Source: Streptomyces xanthii (GTDB lineage: Bacteria; Actinomycetota; Actinomycetes; Streptomycetales; Streptomycetaceae). Taken from it: a stretch of 64,000 nt of DNA. Made by a program: the position numbers and the translations under genes. The stretch is from NCBI RefSeq assembly GCF_014621695.1, contig NZ_CP061281.1, forward strand, positions 496,001 through 560,000, written 5' to 3'. This document shows positions 9,879-18,083 of this stretch, one piece after another; the stretch's first letter is position 1, and each line of letters opens with the position of its first letter. A model generated the notes under the pieces. It saw only the letters and a list, made by a program, of their open reading frames with translations. It was not told the DNA's origin and searched no databases.

Positions 9879-11164
9879 GTGGGGAGCTCCGTCTTCGTAC
9901 GGGGTGCGGCCGGGGCGGCCGGGAGGAGGTCCGCGGCGTAGTGGCGGCGGCCGAGGGCGAAGGCCAGGGCGGCGCCCAGGGAGACGAACGGGATGACGCC
10001 GAGTGCGGCGTGCAGTCCGATGTGGTCGGCGAGCATGCCGGTGACGGCGGGTCCGGGCGCGAGGCCGATCAGGCTGTTGGCCAGGGTGAGGGTCGCCATC
10101 GAGGTGGCGACGACGGCCGGCGGGGTCAGGCTCACCACCATGGCGGCGGCGGGTCCGGCGGTGGCGTTGGAGAGCAGGGTCCCGCCGCCGATGAGCAGCA
10201 ACTGGCCGATCCCTGTGGGGAGTTGGAAGCCGATCCCGAGCAGGACGAGGGATCCGGTGCTGCACAGGACCGCGAGGGTCCACTTGTGCCGGCCGCCCCG
10301 GCGGCCGAGCCGGTCGCTGACCAGGCCGCCGCCGATCATGCCGATCCCGGTGATGAGGGCGAAGATTCCGGCGACGAGTCCGGCCTTGTCGGTGGACAGG
10401 CCGTAGGAGCGGTCGAGGTAGCTGGGCATCCAGGCGAGCAGGGACATGGCCAGGAACATCTGCAGTCCGCTGCCGATGTAGGCGCAGCGTACGGACACGG
10501 AGGAGAAGAGGCGGGGCAGGAGGGACCGGACGGGGCCCTGCGCGCCCGGCGGGTTGCCCTGTTCGCGGCAGGCGCGGGCGAGTCGGCGTTCGGTGACGAC
10601 CACGCTGTAGACGGCGGCGAGCACGAGGCCGAACAGACCCATGATCGCGAACGTCCAGCGCCAGCCGAGGTGTTGGGCGATGACGCCGCCGATGGAGACG
10701 CCGAGGACGGAGCCGAAGGCGCCGCCGGCGATGAAGGCGCCGGACAGCGTGGCCCGCAGGGTCGCGGGGAACACGCTGATCACGACGGCGACACCGACGC
10801 TGCCGTAGGCGGCCTCGCCGACGCCGACCATGAACCGGCCGAGGAACATCTGGCCGTAGCTCGCGGCGACGGCGCAGCCCAGGGTCGCGAGGCTCCACAC
10901 GACGGCGGCGAGGACGAGGCTGCGGACGCGGCCCCAGCGGTCGGCGAGCAGGGACAGGGGGAAGGTGAGCACGCCGACCATGAGGGCGACGATCCCGCTC
11001 AGCGAGCCCAGTTGGGCGTCGGAGAGCATCCACTCGGCCTTCAGCAGCGGGAACACCGCGTTGAGGACCTGCCGCGACATGTAGTCGGAGAGCAGCAGGC
11101 CGAAACTGAGGCCGAACACGACCCACGCGTAGCCGCGGGTCCTCCGCTCACTCGGGCCGGTCAC
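9875..11164 (-). CDS. MFS transporter of the catabolic operon
   Basis: A 429-aa, 12-helix major facilitator protein. The 2-3 loop signature LLADRWGRVRSLVLAA and the later VSDRLGRRGGRHKW loop are both present. GTG 11164 lies within the end of the dioxygenase gene (17-bp overlap); a longer frame upstream to 11257 reads into that gene and is unlikely. The gene order places it as the uptake system for the compound degraded by the operon. It resembles organic anion:proton symporters more than drug exporters, but this is inference. Confidence 0.87.
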   Translation of the reverse strand: MTGPSERRTRGYAWVVFGLSFGLLLSDYMSRQVLNAVFPLLKAEWMLSDAQLGSLSGIVALMVGVLTFPLSLLADRWGRVRSLVLAAVVWSLATLGCAVAASYGQMFLGRFMVGVGEAAYGSVGVAVVISVFPATLRATLSGAFIAGGAFGSVLGVSIGGVIAQHLGWRWTFAIMGLFGLVLAAVYSVVVTERRLARACREQGNPPGAQGPVRSLLPRLFSSVSVRCAYIGSGLQMFLAMSLLAWMPSYLDRSYGLSTDKAGLVAGIFALITGIGMIGGGLVSDRLGRRGGRHKWTLAVLCSTGSLVLLGIGFQLPTGIGQLLLIGGGTLLSNATAGPAAAMVVSLTPPAVVATSMATLTLANSLIGLAPGPAVTGMLADHIGLHAALGVIPFVSLGAALAFALGRRHYAADLLPAAPAAPRTKTELPT

Positions 11165-12029
11165 CGGCGATCCCGGCGCGCTCCATCTTGCGGACGGCGG
11201 GCCAGTAGTCCTGGACCGCGTAGTGCTGGGTGGAGCGGTTGTCCCAGATGGCGACACTGTCGGGCGTCCAGCGCCAGCGGACCTGGTACTCGGGGACGGC
11301 GGCCTGGCTGATCAGGTAGTTCATCAGGAGGTTGGCGCCGGGGGCGTGGTCCTGGCCGAAGCGCACGTTCTCGGGCGTGTGGTGGTTGACGAAGTGGGTG
11401 GTGAAGGCGTTGACGAAGAGGATCTTCTCGCCGGTCTCGGGGTGGGTGCGCACCACCGGGTGTTCGGGGTCCGGATAGCGTTCCTTGAGCCGGTGGCGTT
11501 CCTCCGGCGGCATCACGGCGCCGAAGCTGGCCTCGATGCTGTGGCGGGCGCGCAGGCCGGCGATCTGGGTGCGGATGTGCTCGGGGAGTCGGCGGTAGGC
11601 CTCGGCCATGTCGACCCAGATGGTGTCGCCGCCGACCTCGGGGGTCTCGACGCAGCGCAGGACGGCGCCCATGGGCGGGCGTTCGCGCCAGGTGGCGTCG
11701 CAGTGCAGGGCGTTCTCGTAGTGCTCGGGCTTGCTGTCGAGGTCCTTGTAGATGCGGACGAGTCCCGGGTGGTCGGGGTCGCTGCCGAGGACGGGGTGGT
11801 CCTCCAGCGGGCCGAGACGGGAGGCGAAGGCGACGTGGTCGGCGCGGCTGAGGTTCTGGTCGCGCAGGAAGAGCACCTTGTGGCGGAGCAGGAGCTGCCT
11901 GATCTCGGCGAACAGGGCGTCGTCGTGGACGGCGTCGGCGAGCTGGACGCCGTGCAGTTGGGCGCCGAGGGTGCAGGTCAGGGGCTCCGCGTCGATCCGG
12001 GTGCGGACGGCGGTGGGCGTCTGCGTCAT
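11148..12029 (-). CDS. TauD/TfdA-type Fe(II)/2-oxoglutarate dioxygenase
   Basis: A 293-aa enzyme with an intact facial triad: His109 and Asp111 in the motif LHCDATW, and the distal His269 in NRSTQHYAVQDYW. The 2-oxoglutarate-binding Arg follows near residue 280. It would hydroxylate a small carboxylate, sulfonate or quaternary amine in the cytosol using O2 and 2-oxoglutarate. It sits 11 nt downstream of the quinone oxidoreductase gene and overlaps the MFS start. In this operon it probably performs the first oxidation of the imported substrate. Confidence 0.92.
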   Translation of the reverse strand: MTQTPTAVRTRIDAEPLTCTLGAQLHGVQLADAVHDDALFAEIRQLLLRHKVLFLRDQNLSRADHVAFASRLGPLEDHPVLGSDPDHPGLVRIYKDLDSKPEHYENALHCDATWRERPPMGAVLRCVETPEVGGDTIWVDMAEAYRRLPEHIRTQIAGLRARHSIEASFGAVMPPEERHRLKERYPDPEHPVVRTHPETGEKILFVNAFTTHFVNHHTPENVRFGQDHAPGANLLMNYLISQAAVPEYQVRWRWTPDSVAIWDNRSTQHYAVQDYWPAVRKMERAGIAGDRPE

Positions 12030-12040
12030 GTGCGCGCTCC

Positions 12041-13012
12041 TCAGGGGATCAGGACGGAGGAGCCGGTGGTGAGACCGGACTCCAGGGCGCGGTGGGCGGC
12101 CACCGCGTCCGTCAGTGCGTAGCGCTGGTCGATGCGGATACGAATACGGCCTTCGGTGACGTGGTCGAAGAGTTCACCGGCGAGCGCGTCGCGTTCGGCG
12201 GGGTCCGCGATGTAGTCGGCGAGGGCCGGGCGGGTCACGAACAGGGAGCCGTGGACGGCGAGTTTCATCGCGTCGAGGGGCGGGACGCCGGAGGCGGTGC
12301 CGAAGCAGACGAGGAGTCCGCGGCGGCGCAGCGAGGCCATCGATCCCTCGACGGTGTCCTTGCCGATGCTGTCGAGGACGAGCGTGACGCCCTCGCCGCC
12401 GGTGATCTCCCGCACGCGTTCGGCGACGTCCTCCTTGCGGTACAGGACGGTGTGGTCGCAGCCGTGGGCGCGGGCGAGGGCGGCCTTCTCCTCGGTGGAG
12501 ACGGTGCCGATGACGGTGAGGCCGAGGAGCTTGGCCCACTGGCAGACGATGAGGCCGACGCCGCCGGCCGCGGCGTGCAGCAGGATCGTGTCGCCGGGCT
12601 TCAGGGGGTGGATGCGGCGCAGCAGGTAGGAGGCGGTGAGGCCGCGCATCGTCATCGCGGCGGCGGTCTCGCAGTCGATGCCGTCGGGCAGCTTGATCAG
12701 GGGTCCGGCGTCCATGACGCGGGCGGTGCTGTAGGCGCCGAGCGGGCTGCCGGTGTAGGTGACGCGGTCGCCGGGGCCGAGGTGGGTGACGCCGGGTCCG
12801 ACGGCTTCTACGACGCCGGCGGCCTCGACGCCGAGGCCCGCGGGGAGCGGGGCCGGGTACAGGCCCGTACGGAAGTAGGTGTCGGCGAAGTTGAGGCCGA
12901 CGGCCTCGTGCCGGACGCGGACCTGGCCGGGGCCGGGGTCGCCGACGGTGACGCTCTCGAGGCGCAGGACCTCGGGGCCGCCGGTCTCGTGGAAGCGGAT
13001 GGCGTGGGCCAT
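12041..13012 (-). CDS. Zinc-less NADPH:quinone oxidoreductase (MDR family)
   Basis: A 323-aa medium-chain reductase. The N-terminal GroES-like fold (HEAVGLNFADTYFRTGLYP) and the NADPH-binding Rossmann motif AAAGGVGLIVCQWAKLLG near residue 150 mark the QorA-type group, and no structural zinc cysteines are present. It lies between BKACE and the dioxygenase in a compact operon (25 nt and 11 nt gaps), so it may reduce or oxidise a carbonyl intermediate of that pathway rather than a free quinone. Confidence 0.9.
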   Translation of the reverse strand: MAHAIRFHETGGPEVLRLESVTVGDPGPGQVRVRHEAVGLNFADTYFRTGLYPAPLPAGLGVEAAGVVEAVGPGVTHLGPGDRVTYTGSPLGAYSTARVMDAGPLIKLPDGIDCETAAAMTMRGLTASYLLRRIHPLKPGDTILLHAAAGGVGLIVCQWAKLLGLTVIGTVSTEEKAALARAHGCDHTVLYRKEDVAERVREITGGEGVTLVLDSIGKDTVEGSMASLRRRGLLVCFGTASGVPPLDAMKLAVHGSLFVTRPALADYIADPAERDALAGELFDHVTEGRIRIRIDQRYALTDAVAAHRALESGLTTGSSVLIP

Positions 13013-13037
13013 GAGGGTTCTCCCTGGGTCCGGCGGG

Positions 13038-14096
13038 TCAGCGGGGGGTGTCGCGGAGCATGAAGCCGCGCTGCCCGGGGCGCCGGTTGGGGACCATGCC
13101 GAGCCGGGCGAGGGTCTCGTCGGTGTCCGTGTAGTACTCGCCGATGTGGTAGATCTCCTTGGCCTCGGCGCCGGTGGCGACGTCGCGGCCGAGGGTGTGC
13201 GCGATCTGTGTCATCTGCTCGACCTGGCGCACGGAGCTCATCCGCTCGCCCTTGCGGGCCCACAGGTTGTCCTCGTTGCCGACGCGGACGTGGACGCCGA
13301 GGGCGATCGCGATGGCGTTCATGGGGGCGACGGCGCGCATGGAGGACTCGATGGTGAGGACGGCGCCGTCGGGGACGCGGCGCACGAACTCGATGAGGTC
13401 GGCGGGGTGGCGGCCGGCGAAACCGCCGCCGATCGCCACGTAGTTGAGGACGAGCGGGCCGGTGTACTCGCCGCAGCGGATGAGGCGCTCCACGGTCTCC
13501 AGCTGGGCCAGGGTGGCGAGTTGGAAGTGCGGCTGAATGCCATTGCCCCGCAGCCGCCGCAGGTGTTCGAGGTAGAAGTCGGGGCCCGCCTCGACCACCA
13601 TGTCGCGGTAGGCCTTGTAGTAGTCGGGCTTGGCGATGGAGGTGCCGGCCAGGTCGTCGTCGGTCATGATCTCGACGATGTTCATCTGACTGGTGTTGAT
13701 GGCGATGGTCACCTGGTCGGGGCGCGGGTCGAGATCGGCGAGCAGGTGGCGGGTGTCGTAGCTGAGCCACTTGGCCTCGGAGCCCTCGTCCTCGGGGGCG
13801 AAGGAGATGGATCCGCCGATCTGCAGGACCATGTCGGGCACGGCCTCGCGCAGCCGGCCGATGAGCTCGTTGAACTTGGACATGCGCTTGGAGCCGTGTC
13901 CGTCGAGTTCGCGGACGTGGATGTGGAGCACGGTGGCGCCCGCGTTGTAGCAGTCGACGGCGGCCTGGACGTGCTCGTCCATGGTCAGGGGCAGGTCGTC
14001 GGCGTCGCCGGGCAGCCACTCGGGGCCGTAGGGAGCGGCCTGGATGACCAGCTTCTCCTGGTTCTCGGGCAGCAGGGAGTCGTCGAGGAAGTGCAT
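13038..14096 (-). CDS. BKACE-family beta-keto acid cleavage enzyme (DUF849)
   Basis: A 352-aa TIM-barrel protein of the 3-keto-5-aminohexanoate cleavage (Kce/BKACE) family. Members condense a beta-keto acid with acetyl-CoA, giving acetoacetate and a new acyl-CoA. The zinc ligands are visible: His58 and His60 in LHIHVREL, and the Glu of VRVGNEDNLW near residue 274. It is longer than Kce (about 275 aa), with an extra segment near residues 98-130. ATG 14096 has AGGAG 6 nt upstream. It is the first gene of the operon; the last gene makes acetoacetyl-CoA. The specific keto acid is not predictable, and dehydrocarnitine-like substrates are one possibility. Confidence 0.9.
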   Translation of the reverse strand: MHFLDDSLLPENQEKLVIQAAPYGPEWLPGDADDLPLTMDEHVQAAVDCYNAGATVLHIHVRELDGHGSKRMSKFNELIGRLREAVPDMVLQIGGSISFAPEDEGSEAKWLSYDTRHLLADLDPRPDQVTIAINTSQMNIVEIMTDDDLAGTSIAKPDYYKAYRDMVVEAGPDFYLEHLRRLRGNGIQPHFQLATLAQLETVERLIRCGEYTGPLVLNYVAIGGGFAGRHPADLIEFVRRVPDGAVLTIESSMRAVAPMNAIAIALGVHVRVGNEDNLWARKGERMSSVRQVEQMTQIAHTLGRDVATGAEAKEIYHIGEYYTDTDETLARLGMVPNRRPGQRGFMLRDTPR

Positions 14097-14276
14097 GGCT
14101 GTCTCCTGGAACGGGGCGGCGGGCGGTGGCGCCGGAAACGGTCGCGGCCGGGCCCGACGCGTGGTGGAGGCGGGGACACCGGGTGGTGACTGCTTCGGTG
14201 TCGCTCGCGGTACCGCCACGTTAAGAGCGGGTTACCGGCCGCGCTTCACCCATGGAGACACAAGACTTGCCCGTTC

Positions 14277-14286
14277 GGGACAGGTC
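14277..14286 (+). promoter_or_regulatory. Shared 10-mer, candidate AraC-regulator site 1
   Basis: GGGACAGGTC occurs here, 11 nt after the regulator's stop codon and about 180 nt upstream of the BKACE start. The same 10-mer occurs on the minus strand at 15383-15392 in the regulator's own leader. The sequence just upstream, TGCCCG-TT-CGGGACA, is partly palindromic. Confidence 0.35.
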
Positions 14287-14296
14287 AGGGAGAGGC

Positions 14297-15319
14297 TCAG
14301 TCGGCGGACGGGTCGGCGCCGGCCGCGTGCCGGGCGCGCCAGTCCCGGGCGCTGGTGCCGAACTGCTCGCGGAACCAGCGGGAGAAGGCGCTCGGCGCGG
14401 AGAAGCCGAGGAGGCCGGAGATCTCGGTGAGCGAGCGGCTCGGGTTGGCGACGAGCTGCTCGGCGAGCTGGGTGCGGGTGGCGTTGACGAGTCCGGAGAA
14501 GGTCTCGCCGGTCGTGGCGAGGTGCCGGTGGACGGTCCTGCGGTCGACGCCGAGGCTGCCCGCCACCTGCTCGACGGAGCAGCGCCCGGTGGGCAGCAGC
14601 ACCTCGATGAGTTCACGGACCCGGTCCAGTTCCGTCGTGTCCGTGGTGACGGCGAGGGACTCGAAGTACTGGCGGGCGTAGTCGCGCAGGAGCGGGTCGG
14701 AGAGCTTGTTCGGGGTGTCGAGCTCGGAGGCGTAGAGGACGATGCCGGTGAACTCCCGGTCGAACTCGACCACGGGGCCCAGGAGTCGGCGATGGGTGGT
14801 GAGGTCCCGGGGTGCGGCGTGGGTGAAGCACACGGAGACGGGCTGCCAGCGCGGGCCGAGGAACTCGCGCAGGAAACCGATGAACGTGCCGACGGCCAGC
14901 TCGACGGCCTGGCGCGACTCGTGGAACTCGCCGAGTTCGAGACCGACCCGCACCGTGGCGAGACCGGCGGCCTCGGTGAGGCGGCTGCGGAGCATCTCGT
15001 TGTACATGCGCTCGTGGCGCACCAGGAGGGCGAGGGCGCTGCGCACGTCGGGTTCCTCGCGCAGAACCAGGCTGATGGGGCCGAGGTTGGCGAAGCGGCG
15101 CCGCTCGGCGAGGAGCAGCCCGAAGTCCTCGCGGCGGGCGGTGGCGGCGGCGAGTTCGAGGAGTCGGGTGACGGCGTCGCCCGACACCCAGCGGTCCTGG
15201 GCGGCGAGGCCCACGGGGTCGAGGCCCACTCTTTTCATGAGGGCGCGCGGGTCGATGCCGACGGACTGGCCGAGCTCGACGTAGCTGCTCAGCGCGGCGT
15301 TGCGGACCAGGGGCTTCAT
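14297..15319 (-). CDS. AraC-family transcriptional regulator
   Basis: A 340-aa regulator with an N-terminal arabinose-binding-like ligand domain (LGQSVGIDPRALMKRVGL onward, residues 10-190) and a C-terminal double HTH. The last 80 residues show the AraC signature (GFSAPSAFSRWFREQFGTSA). It lies between the minus-strand catabolic operon and a divergent dioxygenase/ligase pair, so it probably controls both. A good promoter (15396-15424) precedes a 5' UTR of about 70 nt with a strong hairpin. No clear ribosome site is visible close to ATG 15319. Confidence 0.92.
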   Translation of the reverse strand: MKPLVRNAALSSYVELGQSVGIDPRALMKRVGLDPVGLAAQDRWVSGDAVTRLLELAAATARREDFGLLLAERRRFANLGPISLVLREEPDVRSALALLVRHERMYNEMLRSRLTEAAGLATVRVGLELGEFHESRQAVELAVGTFIGFLREFLGPRWQPVSVCFTHAAPRDLTTHRRLLGPVVEFDREFTGIVLYASELDTPNKLSDPLLRDYARQYFESLAVTTDTTELDRVRELIEVLLPTGRCSVEQVAGSLGVDRRTVHRHLATTGETFSGLVNATRTQLAEQLVANPSRSLTEISGLLGFSAPSAFSRWFREQFGTSARDWRARHAAGADPSAD

Positions 15320-15356
15320 CGGGCGCTCCGGGGCTCGGTCCTGGATCTCGGTCCTG

Positions 15357-15382
15357 CCGCACGGAGCGGACGCTCCGTGCGG
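15357..15382 (-). promoter_or_regulatory. Hairpin in the 5' UTR of the AraC-type gene
   Basis: A perfect 11-bp stem (CCGCACGGAGC / GCTCCGTGCGG) closes a GGAC tetraloop. It falls between the predicted transcription start near 15389 and ATG 15319. It could act as an attenuator, an mRNA-stability element or an operator. Confidence 0.6.
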
Positions 15383-15392
15383 GACCTGTCCC
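15383..15392 (-). promoter_or_regulatory. Shared 10-mer, candidate AraC-regulator site 2
   Basis: GGGACAGGTC on the minus strand, just downstream of the -10 box of the regulator's promoter. Binding here would block initiation. It is identical to the 10-mer at 14277-14286. Confidence 0.35.
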
Positions 15393-15395
15393 CAA

Positions 15396-15424
15396 CTGAT
15401 AAGTCATCTGCCCCGTGAGGTCAA
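15396..15424 (-). promoter_or_regulatory. Sigma-70-like promoter of the AraC-type gene
   Basis: The minus strand reads TTGACC (15419-15424), a 17-nt spacer, then TATCAG (15396-15401). Transcription would start near 15389. Confidence 0.6.
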
Positions 15425-15486
15425 GCGATGCGACAGACCGTGACCTAGCGTGGCACCACCCCGACGCCCCTCGAAAGGAGCCGGCC

Positions 15487-16509
15487 GTGGGCCCCTCGTC
15501 AGCCGCCGCCCGCGCACTTCCCTGCCACGGCCCCGCAGTGTGGACAGGGTCGGATCTCGCCGCATCCGGAGCCTGGCTGCGCCGCCCGACCCCCGGGCAG
15601 CTCGCCGAGCTCGCCACCGCCGTGCGCACGGTCCGCACCCGGGGCACACCGATGCTCCGGGTGACCGCCGCACAGTTCCCTGCACCTGCCTGGCACACCG
15701 AACTCCAGGCGACAGCCCATGAGTTGACACACAGGTGCGGGGTGGCGGTCGTACGGCGCATCCCCGTGGAGGGCTTCCGTCCGGCCGAGCGGGAGCAGCT
15801 GCTGTGGGGGCTCGGCCGGCATCTCGGCACACCGGTCTCGCAGGACGTGACGGGCCACATGCTGGGCCGCCTGCCCGCGGCCGGTCCGCCCGCCGCCTCC
15901 CCCGGAGCGTTCCGCACCGACGACGCGGACACGACGGCCCTGCTGTGCCTGCGTCCCGCGCGGGCGTCCCTGGTCAGCTCGGCGGCGCTGCACAACGCCG
16001 TGCTCGACCGCGGGCCCGAACTGCTCGACCGTCTCTACCGCACCCATCACCTGGATCGCGGCCCGCGGCTGCCCGCCCTGGCCACGCCCCTCGCCCACCG
16101 CACGGAGCGGCACTTCAGCCTCCGCTACGACCGTCACCGGATCGAGGCGGCGCAGGCCCGGCCCGATGTGCCGCGCCTGACCCACGAGGACATCGCGCTG
16201 TTCGACCTCCTCGACGCGGCCGCCGCGTCCCCGGTCCTCCGCCTGGACCTCGACCTCTCCCCCGGCGACCTCCTCCTGCTCGACAACCACGCGGTGCTGC
16301 ACACGCTCGCCTTCACGCCACCCCGCGCGACCGCGCCCGAGGCCACCGCCGACGCCCTGCGCCTGTGGCTGACGCCACATCAGCCCCGGGACCTGCCCGC
16401 AGAGTTCTGGGGCGACACGGCCCGGGGCCCGCACGGGACGCGCGGCGGCGTCCCGCCCCGTGACGTGATCACCCACCGCTCCCCCTTCCACGCAAAGGAA
16501 CCCGCATGA
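15487..16509 (+). CDS. TauD-like dioxygenase homologue with altered metal site
   Basis: About 340 aa. The segment FRTDDADTTALLCLRPARAS (residues 142-161) aligns with the HxD region of TauD/TfdA-like dioxygenases, but Arg143 (CGC at 15913) replaces the first iron-binding His, while Asp145 is kept. The distal motif NHAVLHTLAF keeps His272 but has Leu where an Arg is usual. So this homologue may have lost Fe(II)/2-oxoglutarate chemistry or changed its role. GTG 15487 is supported by AAAGGAG 6 nt upstream; the in-frame ATG further upstream (15427 region) is not. It is divergent from the AraC-type regulator and overlaps the ligase start by 4 bp. Confidence 0.8.
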   Translation: MGPSSAAARALPCHGPAVWTGSDLAASGAWLRRPTPGQLAELATAVRTVRTRGTPMLRVTAAQFPAPAWHTELQATAHELTHRCGVAVVRRIPVEGFRPAEREQLLWGLGRHLGTPVSQDVTGHMLGRLPAAGPPAASPGAFRTDDADTTALLCLRPARASLVSSAALHNAVLDRGPELLDRLYRTHHLDRGPRLPALATPLAHRTERHFSLRYDRHRIEAAQARPDVPRLTHEDIALFDLLDAAAASPVLRLDLDLSPGDLLLLDNHAVLHTLAFTPPRATAPEATADALRLWLTPHQPRDLPAEFWGDTARGPHGTRGGVPPRDVITHRSPFHAKEPA

Positions 16510-18083
16510 CCGCCCCTGGCCCCTCCGTGCCGAAGCCTCCGAACGTGTCCGCCCTGCCCGCGCTGCTCACCCGGTCCGCCCGCGCGCACGGCGACCGTAC
16601 GGCGGTCCGCGAAGGCACGGCCTCGCTCACGTACGCGCAGCTCGACGACCGGGCGGCACGGTTCGCGGCGCTGCTGCGGTCGCGCGGGCTGCGCCCCGGC
16701 GACCGGGTGGCGGTGGCGCTGCCGAACGTCCTGCGCTTCCCGGTCGTCTACTACGGCACCCTGTACGCCGGGGCCGTGGTGGTGCCGCTGAACCCGCTGC
16801 TCAAGGCGGGCGAGCTGGAGTTCGCGCTGCGGGACAGCGGGGCGCGGCTCCTGGTGGCCGCGCCGGCCGGAGCGGACGAGGCCTCCGCCGCGGCCGCACG
16901 GACCGGCGCCGAGTGCCTGGTCGCGCATCCGCCCGCCTGGGACGGACTGCTGCGCGCGCAGGACCCGTCGGCAGGCGCTGCGGCGGGCGCGGCCGCCGAC
17001 GACACCGCGGTCATCCTCTACACCTCGGGCACCACGGGCACCCCCAAGGGCGCCGAACTGACCCACCGCAATCTGGTCACCAACGCCCTGACGACCGCCC
17101 GCACCCTGCTCCGGCTCACCCCGGACGACGTCCTCTTCGGCGGTCTGCCCCTCTTCCACGCGTTCGGCCAGACCTGCGCCCTGAACGCGGCGACCGCGGC
17201 GGGGGCCGCGCTCTCCCTGCTCCCCCGCTTCCAGCCGGACCGGGCCCTGGAGACGCTGCGGCGCGACGACGTCACCGTCTTCCTCGGCGTCCCCACCATG
17301 TACACGGCGCTGCTGCGCGCGGGGGTCGGCCCGGCCCTGCCCCGGCTGCGGCTCGGCGTCTCGGGCGGCGCCTCGCTCCCCGTGGAGCTGCTGCACGCCG
17401 CCGAGCGCGAGCTCGGGGTCACGGTCCTGGAGGGCTACGGACTGTCGGAGACGTCGCCGGTGGCCTGCTTCAACCCGCCGGACCGGCCGCGCAAGCCGGG
17501 TTCGATCGGCCTGCCGGTCGAGGGCGTCGAGCTGTGTCTGTTCGGCCCCGACGGGCGGCCGACCGGGCCGGGTGAAGTCGGTGAGCTGGCGGTCCGGGGC
17601 GAGAACGTCATGAAGGGGTACTGGCGGCGCCCGGATGCGACCGCCGCCGCGTTCCGGGACGGCTGGTTCCTCACCGGCGACCTGGCCCGCGTCGACGAGG
17701 ACGGCTACCACTTCGTCGTGGACCGCAAGAAGGACCTGATCATCCGCGGCGGCTACAACGTCTACCCGCGCGAGATCGAGGAGGTCCTGTACACCCATCC
17801 CGAGGTGGTGGAGGCCGCTGTCGTGGGGGTGCCGCATCCGGAGCTGGGCGAGGAGGTCGCGGCCGTGGTGACCCTGCGGACGGACTCGGGCCCGGCACCC
17901 GAGGCGCTCGTCTCCTACGTGAAGGAACGGGTCGCCGCGTACAAGTACCCGCGGATCGTGCGCATCGCCGCGACCCTTCCGAAGGGACCGACGGGCAAGA
18001 TCCTCCGGCGGGAGATCGTCGTACAGGACGACGTCTCCCGGACCGGCGCGCCGGTCACCACCCCGTCAGGAGCAGGTGGTTGA
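16506..18083 (+). CDS. Long-chain-type acyl-CoA ligase (AMP-forming)
   Basis: A 525-aa ANL-superfamily enzyme. The P-loop YTSGTTGTPKGAELTH lies near residue 173, the adenine motif GYGLSETSP near 310, the hinge GWFLTGDLARVDEDGY near 385, and the C-terminal PKGPTGKILRRE carries the catalytic Lys. It activates a carboxylic acid as an adenylate and transfers it to CoA. The start overlaps the previous stop (ATGA), so it is coupled to the dioxygenase-like gene. With the AraC-type regulator it probably belongs to the same catabolic programme as the minus-strand operon. Its 3' end overlaps the convergent membrane protein gene by 29 bp. Confidence 0.92.
   Translation: MTAPGPSVPKPPNVSALPALLTRSARAHGDRTAVREGTASLTYAQLDDRAARFAALLRSRGLRPGDRVAVALPNVLRFPVVYYGTLYAGAVVVPLNPLLKAGELEFALRDSGARLLVAAPAGADEASAAAARTGAECLVAHPPAWDGLLRAQDPSAGAAAGAAADDTAVILYTSGTTGTPKGAELTHRNLVTNALTTARTLLRLTPDDVLFGGLPLFHAFGQTCALNAATAAGAALSLLPRFQPDRALETLRRDDVTVFLGVPTMYTALLRAGVGPALPRLRLGVSGGASLPVELLHAAERELGVTVLEGYGLSETSPVACFNPPDRPRKPGSIGLPVEGVELCLFGPDGRPTGPGEVGELAVRGENVMKGYWRRPDATAAAFRDGWFLTGDLARVDEDGYHFVVDRKKDLIIRGGYNVYPREIEEVLYTHPEVVEAAVVGVPHPELGEEVAAVVTLRTDSGPAPEALVSYVKERVAAYKYPRIVRIAATLPKGPTGKILRREIVVQDDVSRTGAPVTTPSGAGG

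Noticed and set aside
7531..9996. An 821-codon plus-strand frame
   Set aside because: Antisense shadow of the acetoacetyl-CoA synthetase and hydrolase genes, without any recognisable motif.
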